Source: Clostridiales bacterium (lineage in GTDB: Bacteria > Bacillota > Clostridia > Christensenellales > Aristaeellaceae). From it: 64,000 nt of DNA. The DNA lies in contig CP069419.1 in NCBI GenBank assembly GCA_017569285.1, positions 1,984,001 through 2,048,000 of the forward strand, read 5' to 3'. A program made the translations under genes and the position numbers. The number at the start of each line of letters is the position of its first letter. Position 1 is the stretch's first letter. Shown here piece after piece: positions 53,314-61,072 of the stretch. The notes below the pieces were generated by a model. It was not told the DNA's origin, ran no database searches, and worked only from the letters and a program-made list of their open reading frames with translations.

Positions 53314-53649
53314 ATGAGCTGGATTTTTACGGTTGCACTGGGAATCGGTATCGGATATTTCGCCGTTCAGGCGCTGAAGAAGAATAACGACGCGAGCCGG
53401 GAAGAAGGGTTCGAGGCTGCGGAGAGTACCGAAGCGGCGGAAACCACTCGTTCTGCCGGGACAAAGCGCCTGCACAAGAGCGCGGCGGACAGGAAGCTGG
53501 CCGGCGTGTGCGGCGGTATCGCAGAATACTTCGGCGTGGATTCCACCATTATCCGCCTGGTGTTCGCCCTGCTGGTCGTCGGCTGGGGCACCGGCATCCT
53601 GGCGTACATCGTGGCCGCTCTGGTCCTGCCTGAGGCAGATAAGGCCTGA
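53314..53649 (+). CDS. PspC domain membrane protein
   Basis: The 111-residue protein has an N-terminal hydrophobic helix (IFTVALGIGIGYFAV), a polar linker and a C-terminal PspC domain (LAGVCGGIAEYFGVDSTIIRLVFALLVVGWG). PspC proteins are linked to phage-shock and membrane-stress responses. The ATG at 53314 is chosen because AGGAGG lies about nine bases upstream. It is transcribed alone. Confidence 0.88.
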   Translation: MSWIFTVALGIGIGYFAVQALKKNNDASREEGFEAAESTEAAETTRSAGTKRLHKSAADRKLAGVCGGIAEYFGVDSTIIRLVFALLVVGWGTGILAYIVAALVLPEADKA

Positions 53650-53672
53650 CGGATTTTCCCAAAGTGCAGAAA

Positions 53673-53704
53673 CACAGCCCGTACCGGCATCCGGTGCGGG
53701 CTGT
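53673..53704 (+). terminator. Terminator of the PspC gene
   Basis: ACAGCCCGTACCGG pairs almost perfectly with CCGGTGCGGGCTGT around a CAT loop; the following TTCCTGTT is only moderately T-rich. Confidence 0.6.
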
Positions 53705-53709
53705 TCCTG

Positions 53710-53739
53710 TTGTGCGGCAGATGGATTATGTGGTATACT
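53710..53739 (+). promoter_or_regulatory. rsmA operon promoter
   Basis: TTGTGC (53710-53715), an 18-bp spacer and an extended -10 TGG-TATACT (53734-53739) lie 23 bases before the rsmA start. Confidence 0.65.
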
Positions 53740-53761
53740 TCCCCCGATGGAGGGCGGACCG

Positions 53762-54607
53762 ATGAGCAAGACAAAAGAACGAATCCGGGAGGGAAACCTC
53801 CGCTACAAGCAGTCACTCGGGCAGAATTTCCTGTACGATGAGGAACTGCTCGCGTCGCTGGCGGACGCGGCCGGCATCCGGCCCGGGGAAGACGTGCTGG
53901 AGATCGGTCCGGGCTGCGGCAGCCTCACAAAGCACCTGTGCCGCCGGGCGGGGCATGTGCTGAGCGTGGAGCTGGACGAGCGGCTGATTCCGCTGCTGAA
54001 CGCCTTTATGGCCGAGGAGAAGAACCTTACCGTGCTGCAGGGGGACATCATGGCGGTGGACCTGCCGAAGATCACGGAGCCGCTGTCGAAACCCTTCGCG
54101 GTGGTGGCCAATATTCCGTATTATATCACGACGCCGCTGATCACGCGGCTGCTGACCTCCGGGCTGGATATCAGCCGCCTGGCGCTGATGGTCCAGAAGG
54201 AAGTGGCGGACAAGATCCTGTCGTCCCCCGGGGATGAAGGCTGGGGTCCGCTGGCCATCCGCTGCCGGTATATGTGCGAGCCGTACCGGGCCATGGAGGT
54301 GCCGGCCGCCTGCTTCACGCCGCCGCCGAAGGTGGACAGCACCTTTATTGTGTTGCCGGTCCGTGAAAAGCCCGCGGTGGAGGTAAAGGACGAGGAGATG
54401 TTCTTCCGCGTCTCCGCGGCGGCCTTTGCCCTGCGGCGGAAGACGATGGTCAACAACCTGTGCGCTACGTTCCGGGCGGAACGTGCGCAGGCGGTACAGT
54501 GGATGACGGACGCCGGGCTGGATGAGAAGGTGCGCGGCGAACGGCTGTCGCTGGAGGAACTGGCACGCCTGGCCGACGTAATGGCGGAAGGAAAGGAAAG
54601 CATATGA
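53762..54607 (+). CDS. rsmA: 16S rRNA (adenine(1518)-N(6)/adenine(1519)-N(6))-dimethyltransferase
   Basis: RsmA/KsgA dimethylates two adenines near the 3' end of 16S rRNA, a late small-subunit check. The 281-residue protein has QSLGQNFLYDEELL, SAM motif VLEIGPGCGSLTKHL, the substrate loop VVANIPYYITTPLI and PPPKVDSTFI. The ATG at 53762 follows GGAGGGCGG. It leads an apparent operon with dut, GNAT-ManA, hflX and the GTPase-NYN gene. Confidence 0.96.
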   Translation: MSKTKERIREGNLRYKQSLGQNFLYDEELLASLADAAGIRPGEDVLEIGPGCGSLTKHLCRRAGHVLSVELDERLIPLLNAFMAEEKNLTVLQGDIMAVDLPKITEPLSKPFAVVANIPYYITTPLITRLLTSGLDISRLALMVQKEVADKILSSPGDEGWGPLAIRCRYMCEPYRAMEVPAACFTPPPKVDSTFIVLPVREKPAVEVKDEEMFFRVSAAAFALRRKTMVNNLCATFRAERAQAVQWMTDAGLDEKVRGERLSLEELARLADVMAEGKESI

Positions 54608-55089
54608 CGATCGCGAAATTCGGGCATGTATCCGCACAGCAGTATGCGGAAGCGATGGGCACCCGTCTGGACGGCGCGATGGCGGTGGAGGAGATCCCCA
54701 TGCCGAAGCGGGCGACCGCCGGCAGCGCGGGATATGATTTTGTTTCCCCGCTGGACGTGACGATTGAACCGGATGGAACCGCCCTGATCCCCACCGGGAT
54801 CCGCGCGGAAATGGAACCCGGCTGGGTGCTGGTGCTGTTTCCCCGCAGCTCGCTGGGCTTCAAGCACGGTATCCGCCTTAGCAATACGGCAGGCATCATC
54901 GACAGCGACTATGCCTTTGCGAAGAACGAGGGGCATATTATGGTCAAGCTGCGGAATCCGTCCGCGGCGCCAGTCACTATCGGCCGCGGCGAGCGCTTCT
55001 GCCAGGGAATCTTCCTGCCCTACGGGCTGGCGGAGGAATCCGGGGAGTTCGCGGAGCGGGAAGGCGGATTCGGAAGCACCGGGAAATAA
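54604..55089 (+). CDS. dut: dUTP diphosphatase
   Basis: The 161-residue enzyme hydrolyses dUTP to dUMP and pyrophosphate. All Dut motifs are visible: ATAGSAGYDF, PRSSLGFKHG, LSNTAGIIDSDY, GERFCQGIF and the C-terminal arm REGGFGSTG. It overlaps the rsmA stop by four bases (ATGA), so it is co-translated. The last base is three codons before a GNAT-ManA gene region. Confidence 0.94.
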   Translation: MTIAKFGHVSAQQYAEAMGTRLDGAMAVEEIPMPKRATAGSAGYDFVSPLDVTIEPDGTALIPTGIRAEMEPGWVLVLFPRSSLGFKHGIRLSNTAGIIDSDYAFAKNEGHIMVKLRNPSAAPVTIGRGERFCQGIFLPYGLAEESGEFAEREGGFGSTGK

Positions 55090-55140
55090 AACCATGATCG
55101 GGGGGCGGCCGGAGAACCGCCTGCGGGGAGGACGAAAGCC

Positions 55141-56604
55141 ATGGAACTGATCAAAGCAACAGCGGGCGACCTGCCGGAGCTGCTGGACCTGTATGAGCGG
55201 GTATCCGATGAAATGGAAAAAAACGGACTGCGCCAGTGGCACTGGGGCGTGTATCCGACCGAGGAAATGATCCGCGATGACGTGGAGCAGGGCCTCATGT
55301 ACATCCAGCGGGCAGACGGGGTGATTGCCGGCGCGGTGGCCATATTTGATGGGGCCGATGAGCCGGAGTACGCGGAGGTTCCGTGGACCGGCGGGGTGAA
55401 CCCGGGATACTTCCACCGCCTGGCGGTGGATCCGGCCATGCAGGGCATGGGAATTGCGGGCGGTATCCTGGATGACGTGCAGCAGATCCTGCGCAGCGCC
55501 GGATGCGACTGCGTCCGGTGCGATACGAACGATCAGAATGCCCGGGCCCGGCGGCTGTATACGAAGATGGGCTTCTCCCCATGCGGCCCGGTGACCTGGG
55601 ACGATACGCCCGGGGAGGCTTATACGGCCTTTGACAAAACCCTGCGTCGGGAAACGCCCATGTGGCCGATCCGCATGACGCCGGCTTTCCGCAGCGGAAA
55701 GGCGACCCCCTGGGGCGGCGGCAGGATGAAGGAGATCTATGGCAAGGAGATCCCGGAAACGCCGACCGGCGAGAGCCTGGAGGTCAGCTGCATTCCGGGA
55801 CTGGAAAGCCGGGACCCGATGGGCCGGACCCTGCCGGAGCTGATTGACCGCTACCGGGAAAAGCTGGTCGGGAAATATGCCGATAAACCGTTCCCGCTGC
55901 TGCTGAAGCTGATTGACGCGCGCCTGCCCCTGAGCGTGCAGGTGCATCCGAACGACGCGTATGCCCGCCTGCATGAGGACGGGAAGCTGGGCAAGAACGA
56001 GGCCTGGCTGATCCTGGACACGCCGGAAGGCGGCGGGGAACTGGTGTACGGCATCCAGGCGGGCACCAGCATGGAAGAACTGCGCGCGGCCTGCCTGGAG
56101 GGAAGCGCGGTGGAGCCGCTGCTGCGCCGGGTGCGGGTGAGGGCCGGGGATATCTGCAATATTCCCGCCGGATGCGTGCATGCCATCGGCGCGGGGATCA
56201 TGCTGTATGAAATCCAGCAGTCCTCGGATGTGACCTACCGCTTCTACGACTGGGACCGGACCGATGAGAACGGGAACCGGCGGGAGCTGCACCTGCGGAA
56301 GGGACTGGAGGTCACGAACCTGAAGCTTGCGCCCCGGCCGCTGCATGTGGAGAGTGCGGACGGCGTGCGCCGCATGCTGGATGAGGATTACTTTACACTG
56401 GACGTGATCCGGACGCACAGCCGTGTGAGCCTGCCGCCGGTGAAGCACTTCGGGATGATTACGCTGCTGGACGGGGAACTGAATATGACCTGGGCAGGCG
56501 GAAGCGTAAAAATGAAGAAGGGCGAAACCTTCTTCCTGCCGGCGAGCGCGCCGGAGATCACCGTGCGGGGCGAAGGCACCGCGGCGGTGTCCATGCCGAA
56601 ATAA
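55141..56604 (+). CDS. GNAT acetyltransferase-mannose-6-phosphate isomerase fusion
   Basis: Residues 1-165 form a GNAT domain (RLAVDPAMQGMGIAGGIL, NARARRLYTKMGF). Residues ~175-487 form a type I mannose-6-phosphate isomerase: TPWGGGRMKEIYGK, zinc motif SVQVHPNDAYA, the acidic ligand KNEAWLIL and IPAGCVHAIGAGIM. Both domains are complete, so the protein may couple sugar-phosphate isomerisation to an acetyl transfer. GGAGG precedes the ATG. It lies within a translation-related gene run, 51 bases after dut and 24 before hflX. Confidence 0.88.
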   Translation: MELIKATAGDLPELLDLYERVSDEMEKNGLRQWHWGVYPTEEMIRDDVEQGLMYIQRADGVIAGAVAIFDGADEPEYAEVPWTGGVNPGYFHRLAVDPAMQGMGIAGGILDDVQQILRSAGCDCVRCDTNDQNARARRLYTKMGFSPCGPVTWDDTPGEAYTAFDKTLRRETPMWPIRMTPAFRSGKATPWGGGRMKEIYGKEIPETPTGESLEVSCIPGLESRDPMGRTLPELIDRYREKLVGKYADKPFPLLLKLIDARLPLSVQVHPNDAYARLHEDGKLGKNEAWLILDTPEGGGELVYGIQAGTSMEELRAACLEGSAVEPLLRRVRVRAGDICNIPAGCVHAIGAGIMLYEIQQSSDVTYRFYDWDRTDENGNRRELHLRKGLEVTNLKLAPRPLHVESADGVRRMLDEDYFTLDVIRTHSRVSLPPVKHFGMITLLDGELNMTWAGGSVKMKKGETFFLPASAPEITVRGEGTAAVSMPK

Positions 56605-56628
56605 GACGATACGGATAAGGAAGGACAA

Positions 56629-58395
56629 ATGAAGTTTAACGTTACGGGAAATATTGAAGGAATCCGGGAGGCGATCCTGGCCCGGCTGGATGAGCTGTAC
56701 AGCTATGAGCTGGAGGACGGGGAGTTCCTGCCGCGGGAGCTGATGAAGATCCTGGCGGAATGTTCCTGCGCCGTCAACCGGGAAATTGCCCTGTACATCA
56801 CGCGGGATGGCGAGATCGTCAGCGTTTCCGTGGGAACGGACTGCGACGTGGAGCTGACGGACTACCGGCTGCGGCGGAATGTGAACCGGCTGAGCTATGT
56901 GCGGTGCGTGCATACGCATCCGGACGGCGACGGCCGGCTGAGCGACGTGGACCTGAGCGCTCTGAAGATCTTCCGCTACGACGCGATGACCGCCGTGGGC
57001 GTGAAGAACGGGGAGCCGACGTTTGTGCAGACCGCTTTCCTCGTGGAAAACGCGGAGGTCCTGCTGTCGGATACGGCGCGCTGGTATAAGCTGCCGGACG
57101 CCGAATGGCTGAACCAGATCGACCTGAGCGACGAGCTGGTGGGCCGCGAGGAAACAAAGCAGGTGGAGGATGAGCGGGAACGCGCCGTTCTCATGGGCAT
57201 TGAGAACACGGAATCCCTGGAGGAACTGCGCCGCCTGGCGGAAACCGCCGGCGCGGAGGTGGTGGGCGCCTTCCTGCAGAAGCGCGACAAGCCCGACGGG
57301 GCGATGTTCATCGGCAAGGGCCGGGCGGAGGAACTGGCCCGGGACTGCCAGGCGCTGGAGGCGGACGTATGCATTTTCGATGAGGAGCTCACCGGAATGC
57401 AGGTGCGTAACCTGGAGGAAACGCTGCGCGTGAAGGTGATCGACCGGACCGCGCTGATCCTGGATATTTTTGCCCAGCGCGCTTCCAGCGCCGAGGGCAA
57501 GCTGCAGGTGGAGCTGGCACAGCTGCAGTACCGCTCCGCGCGGCTGATCGGCCAGGGCTTGGTCCTGAGCCGGCTGGCCGGTGGTATCGGTACCCGGGGC
57601 CCCGGTGAAAGCAAGCTGGAAATGAACCGCCGCCGCATCCGGGAACGGATGACGGAGCTGCGCCGGAAGCTGGATGAGCTGGAGAAGCAGCGGAATATCC
57701 GCCGCAAAAGCCGGGAGCGGAACGATGTCCCGGTGGTGGCGCTGGTCGGCTATACCAACGCCGGAAAATCCACCCTGCTCAATGCCCTCACCGGGTCGGA
57801 CGTCTATGTGCAGGACCAGCTGTTCGCCACGCTGGACGCGGTGTCCCGCCGCATGGAAACGGCGGAGAAGACGCCGTACCTGCTCACGGACACCGTCGGC
57901 TTTATCCGGAAGCTGCCGCATACGCTGATCAGCGCCTTCCGCTCCACCCTGGATGAGGCGGTGCTGGCGGATGTGCTGGTGATCGTGTCGGACGGTGCGA
58001 GCCCGGATATGCTGAAGCAGCATGACACCGTGGAACAGGTGCTGGATGAGCTGGGAGCGACTGCACAGAAGCGCATTGAAGTGATCAACAAGTGCGACGC
58101 GGCGGATCCGATGCCCTCCTTCCCGGGTGCGGTGATGATCTCCGCGAAGACGGGCGAGGGCCTGGAGGACCTGAAGGCGGCCATCGCGTCGGCCCTGCAG
58201 GAAACCTACGCGCCGGTCTCCTTCCTCATTCCCTTCAGCCGTTACGGCATCCTGGCGGAGATCCGCGGCATGGGCCGCGTGATCACCGAGGAGCATACGG
58301 ATGAGGGCACTGCGGTCACCGTGATGATTGCGCGGGAGGACGTGGAAAAACTGGTGCGGAAGCACGGCGCGGATATTATCCGGCAGAAGGACTGA
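56629..58395 (+). CDS. hflX: GTPase HflX with N-terminal JAMM-like domain
   Basis: HflX is a ribosome-splitting GTPase. The 588-residue protein has the HflX N-domain (residues ~190-370, including GTRGPGESKLEMNRRRI) and a GTPase domain with P-loop VGYTNAGKST, G3 DTVGF and NKCD. Residues 1-170 are an extra domain with the JAMM/MPN metal motif HTHPDGDGRLSDVD (H95, H97, S105, D108) and Glu52 upstream. Ordinary HflX (~425 residues) lacks it, though long forms are known in clostridia. GGAAGGAC precedes the ATG. Confidence 0.93.
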   Translation: MKFNVTGNIEGIREAILARLDELYSYELEDGEFLPRELMKILAECSCAVNREIALYITRDGEIVSVSVGTDCDVELTDYRLRRNVNRLSYVRCVHTHPDGDGRLSDVDLSALKIFRYDAMTAVGVKNGEPTFVQTAFLVENAEVLLSDTARWYKLPDAEWLNQIDLSDELVGREETKQVEDERERAVLMGIENTESLEELRRLAETAGAEVVGAFLQKRDKPDGAMFIGKGRAEELARDCQALEADVCIFDEELTGMQVRNLEETLRVKVIDRTALILDIFAQRASSAEGKLQVELAQLQYRSARLIGQGLVLSRLAGGIGTRGPGESKLEMNRRRIRERMTELRRKLDELEKQRNIRRKSRERNDVPVVALVGYTNAGKSTLLNALTGSDVYVQDQLFATLDAVSRRMETAEKTPYLLTDTVGFIRKLPHTLISAFRSTLDEAVLADVLVIVSDGASPDMLKQHDTVEQVLDELGATAQKRIEVINKCDAADPMPSFPGAVMISAKTGEGLEDLKAAIASALQETYAPVSFLIPFSRYGILAEIRGMGRVITEEHTDEGTAVTVMIAREDVEKLVRKHGADIIRQKD

Positions 58396-58412
58396 CAAAG
58401 GGGGATACCGGG

Positions 58413-61040
58413 ATGGCGAAGCAGCTGGTCATCGGCCTGGCGGCCCATGTGGACGCCGGCAAGACCACCCTGTCCGAAGCCATGCTGTATCTTTCCGGCG
58501 CGGTGCGCAGGCAGGGCCGGGTCGACCACGGGGATACGTGGCTGGACACCGGGGAGATGGAGAAGGAACGCGGCATCACGATCTTCTCCAAGGAAGCCCG
58601 CCTGACCTGGAAAAAAACCGATATTACCCTGATCGACACCCCCGGGCATGCGGACTTTTCCGGGGAAGCGGAGCGCGCCGTCAGCGTGATGGACGCCGCT
58701 GTGCTGGTGATCAGCGCGCCGGAAGGCGTGCAGCCGCACACCCGCTCCCTGTGGAATATCCTGCGGGAAAACGGTGTGCCGGTCATTTTCTTTCTCAACA
58801 AAACCGAACAGTTCCAGGGCAGCCGGGAGGAGCTGCTGGCCTCGCTGCGGCGGGAGCTGGCGGACCCGGTGGTTCCTTTTCCGGATCTCGATCCCGAGCG
58901 GATTGCCCTGTGCGATGAACGCTGCCTGGATGTGTTCCTGCGGGAAGGGGAGATTCCGGACCGCATGATCCATTCCCTGGTTGCCTCCCGGCGGCTGTTT
59001 CCGTGCTTTTCCGGCGCGGCGCTGCGGAACGAGGGCGTGACGGAGCTGCTGGATTTCCTGGCCGCGCTGGACCTGGGGAAACAGTACCCCGCGGAGTTCG
59101 GCGCCCGGGTGTACAAGGTGGCCCGCGACGCGCGGAACGCGCGCCTGGTGTTCATGAAGATCACCGGCGGTGTGCTGAAGGCGCGGGACATGCTGGCGGT
59201 CCGGGGCACGGACGGGGAAACCCGGTCGGAAAAGGCGGCGGAAATCCGCCTGTATTCCGGCGCACGGTATACCGCCGTACCGGAGGCGGCGGCCGGGCAG
59301 GTCTGCTGCGTTTCCGGGCTGTCCATCGGAATGCCGGGCGACCGGCTGGGAGCCGACAGCGGCACGCCCACCCGGATGATGCGCCCGTGCTATGCCTGCC
59401 GCCTGGTACTCGCGCCGGGGACGGACATCCATTACGCGCTGGACTGCATGAAGGTGCTGGAGGAAGAGGAACCCCTGATCCAGGCGGAATATATCGAGGC
59501 GAAGCGGGAGATCCGGGTGCACTCCATGGGGGACGTGTACCTGGAGGTGCTGGCCCGCCAGCTGAAGGACCGCTTCGGAATCGAGGCGTCCTTTGCGGAC
59601 AGCAGCGTGCTCTACCGGGAGACCATTGAGGCGCCGGTGGAGGGCGTGGGACACTATGAACCCCTGCGCCATTACGCGGAGGTCCACCTGCTGCTTTCGC
59701 CGCTGCCCCGCGGCAGCGGGCTGCAGTTTGACTCCGCCGTGCATGTGGACGACCTGGCGCTCAACTGGCAGCGCCTGATTATGACCCACCTCCGGGAGAA
59801 AACGCATGTGGGTGTGCTGACCGGAAGCCCGATTACGGATATGCGGATTACCCTGGTGGCCGGCAAAGCGCACCTGAAGCATACCGAGGGCGGGGATTTC
59901 CGCCAGGCAACCTACCGTGCCCTGCGGCAGGGCCTGATGAAGGCAAAGAGCATCCTGCTGGAGCCGTGGATGCGGCTGGAGATTACCGTGCCGGAGGAAA
60001 ACACCGGCCGGGTCATGAGCGACCTGACCGCCATGGGCGGAAGGTTTGACGCGCCGGAGGACGCGGGCGGCACCCTGCGGCGGCTGGAGGCCGCGGCGCC
60101 GGCGGGCGCCTGTGCGTCCTATGGGCGGGAAGTGAATATCTTCACCAAAGGGCGCGGCAGCGTATCCACCTCCTTCCTGGACTGGGAACCCTGCGCGGAC
60201 GCGGAAAAGGTGATTGCGGAAAAGGGCTACAACCCGGAACGGGATACCTGGAACAGCGCGGATTCCGTATTCTGCTCCCACGGCGCCGGGGTCACCGTGC
60301 CCTGGCACCAGGTGGAACAGTATATGCACCTGCCGCTGCTGGACGAACGGGAGAAGGCGGGAAAAACATCCGCAGTCTCCGGCGGCGCGGTGTCCGCCTA
60401 CCGGGGAACCCGGGAAGAGGACGAGGCGCTGGAGCGGATTTTCGAAAAGACCTACGGCCCTGTGAAGGCCCGGGAGCTCACGCGCCCGGCACCGGTGGTC
60501 ATCAGCGCCGGGACACCGGAAAAGAAAGCCGCCCCGCGCGGGGAAATCATTCTCATCGACGGGTACAATGTGCTCAATGCCTGGGAGGAATGGAAGCCGT
60601 ACCTGGCGGACAACATCGAGGGCACCCGGTACGCGCTGATGGACCTGATGTGCAATTATGCCGGAGCCACCGGCAAAAGCGTGATCCTGGTATTCGACGC
60701 ATACAAGGTTCCGGGCAATCCCGGTTCGGCGGAGCGGTATCACAACATCTGGGTGATCTACACCCGGGAGGCGCAGACAGCGGACGCGTTCATCGAGCAG
60801 ACGACGTACCTGGCCCGGGGATGCGCGGTGCGCGTGGTCACGTCCGACCGGCCGGAGCAGCTGATTGCCGCGGGCAACGCGGCGATGCGCACATCCGCCC
60901 GGGAGTTCCACGCGGAGGTCAACCGCGTCCGGGGCGGGATTGCCGCCTTCCTGGCGGAAAACAACCGCATCCGGCCGGACCGGAGCATCGAGAAAGCCTA
61001 CAAGGAAGCCTGGATCAAAAAACAGCGGGAAGATCAGTAA
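58413..61040 (+). CDS. Ribosomal-protection-type translational GTPase fused to a YacP/Rae1-like NYN nuclease domain
   Basis: Residues 1-~640 are an EF-G/TetM-like GTPase: P-loop AAHVDAGKTT, RGITIFSKE, DTPGHADF, then domains II-V with IHSMGDVYLEVL. The G4 motif is NKTE rather than NKxD. Residues ~711-860 are a NYN domain like YacP/Rae1 (IILIDGYNVLNAW, ILVFDAYKVPG, TADAFIEQ), the type of nuclease that cuts mRNA in the ribosomal A site. The fusion would place a GTPase and an mRNA nuclease on one stalled ribosome. It follows hflX by 17 bases; a 3' terminator of the convergent MFS gene overlaps its last codons. Confidence 0.9.
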   Translation: MAKQLVIGLAAHVDAGKTTLSEAMLYLSGAVRRQGRVDHGDTWLDTGEMEKERGITIFSKEARLTWKKTDITLIDTPGHADFSGEAERAVSVMDAAVLVISAPEGVQPHTRSLWNILRENGVPVIFFLNKTEQFQGSREELLASLRRELADPVVPFPDLDPERIALCDERCLDVFLREGEIPDRMIHSLVASRRLFPCFSGAALRNEGVTELLDFLAALDLGKQYPAEFGARVYKVARDARNARLVFMKITGGVLKARDMLAVRGTDGETRSEKAAEIRLYSGARYTAVPEAAAGQVCCVSGLSIGMPGDRLGADSGTPTRMMRPCYACRLVLAPGTDIHYALDCMKVLEEEEPLIQAEYIEAKREIRVHSMGDVYLEVLARQLKDRFGIEASFADSSVLYRETIEAPVEGVGHYEPLRHYAEVHLLLSPLPRGSGLQFDSAVHVDDLALNWQRLIMTHLREKTHVGVLTGSPITDMRITLVAGKAHLKHTEGGDFRQATYRALRQGLMKAKSILLEPWMRLEITVPEENTGRVMSDLTAMGGRFDAPEDAGGTLRRLEAAAPAGACASYGREVNIFTKGRGSVSTSFLDWEPCADAEKVIAEKGYNPERDTWNSADSVFCSHGAGVTVPWHQVEQYMHLPLLDEREKAGKTSAVSGGAVSAYRGTREEDEALERIFEKTYGPVKARELTRPAPVVISAGTPEKKAAPRGEIILIDGYNVLNAWEEWKPYLADNIEGTRYALMDLMCNYAGATGKSVILVFDAYKVPGNPGSAERYHNIWVIYTREAQTADAFIEQTTYLARGCAVRVVTSDRPEQLIAAGNAAMRTSAREFHAEVNRVRGGIAAFLAENNRIRPDRSIEKAYKEAWIKKQREDQ

Positions 61041-61054
61041 AGATCTTCCCGCTG
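61017..61054 (-). terminator. Terminator of the MFS gene; loop holds the GTPase-NYN stop codon
   Basis: A 13-bp perfect stem (CAGCGGGAAGATC and its complement) with loop AGTAAA is followed, on the minus strand, by TTTTTT (61017-61022). The loop contains the TAA (61038-61040) that ends the convergent GTPase-NYN gene. Confidence 0.88.
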
Positions 61055-61072
61055 ATGCGTTATCCCGATGTA

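Noticed and set aside
54121-58398. A 1425-codon open frame on the minus strand opposite rsmA, dut, the GNAT-ManA gene and hflX
   Set aside because: It is a shadow of high-GC coding sequence across four well-supported plus-strand genes, with no family pattern.
58242-60911. An 889-codon minus-strand frame opposite the GTPase-NYN gene
   Set aside because: Shadow of a certain gene; composition is repetitive and no domain is visible.
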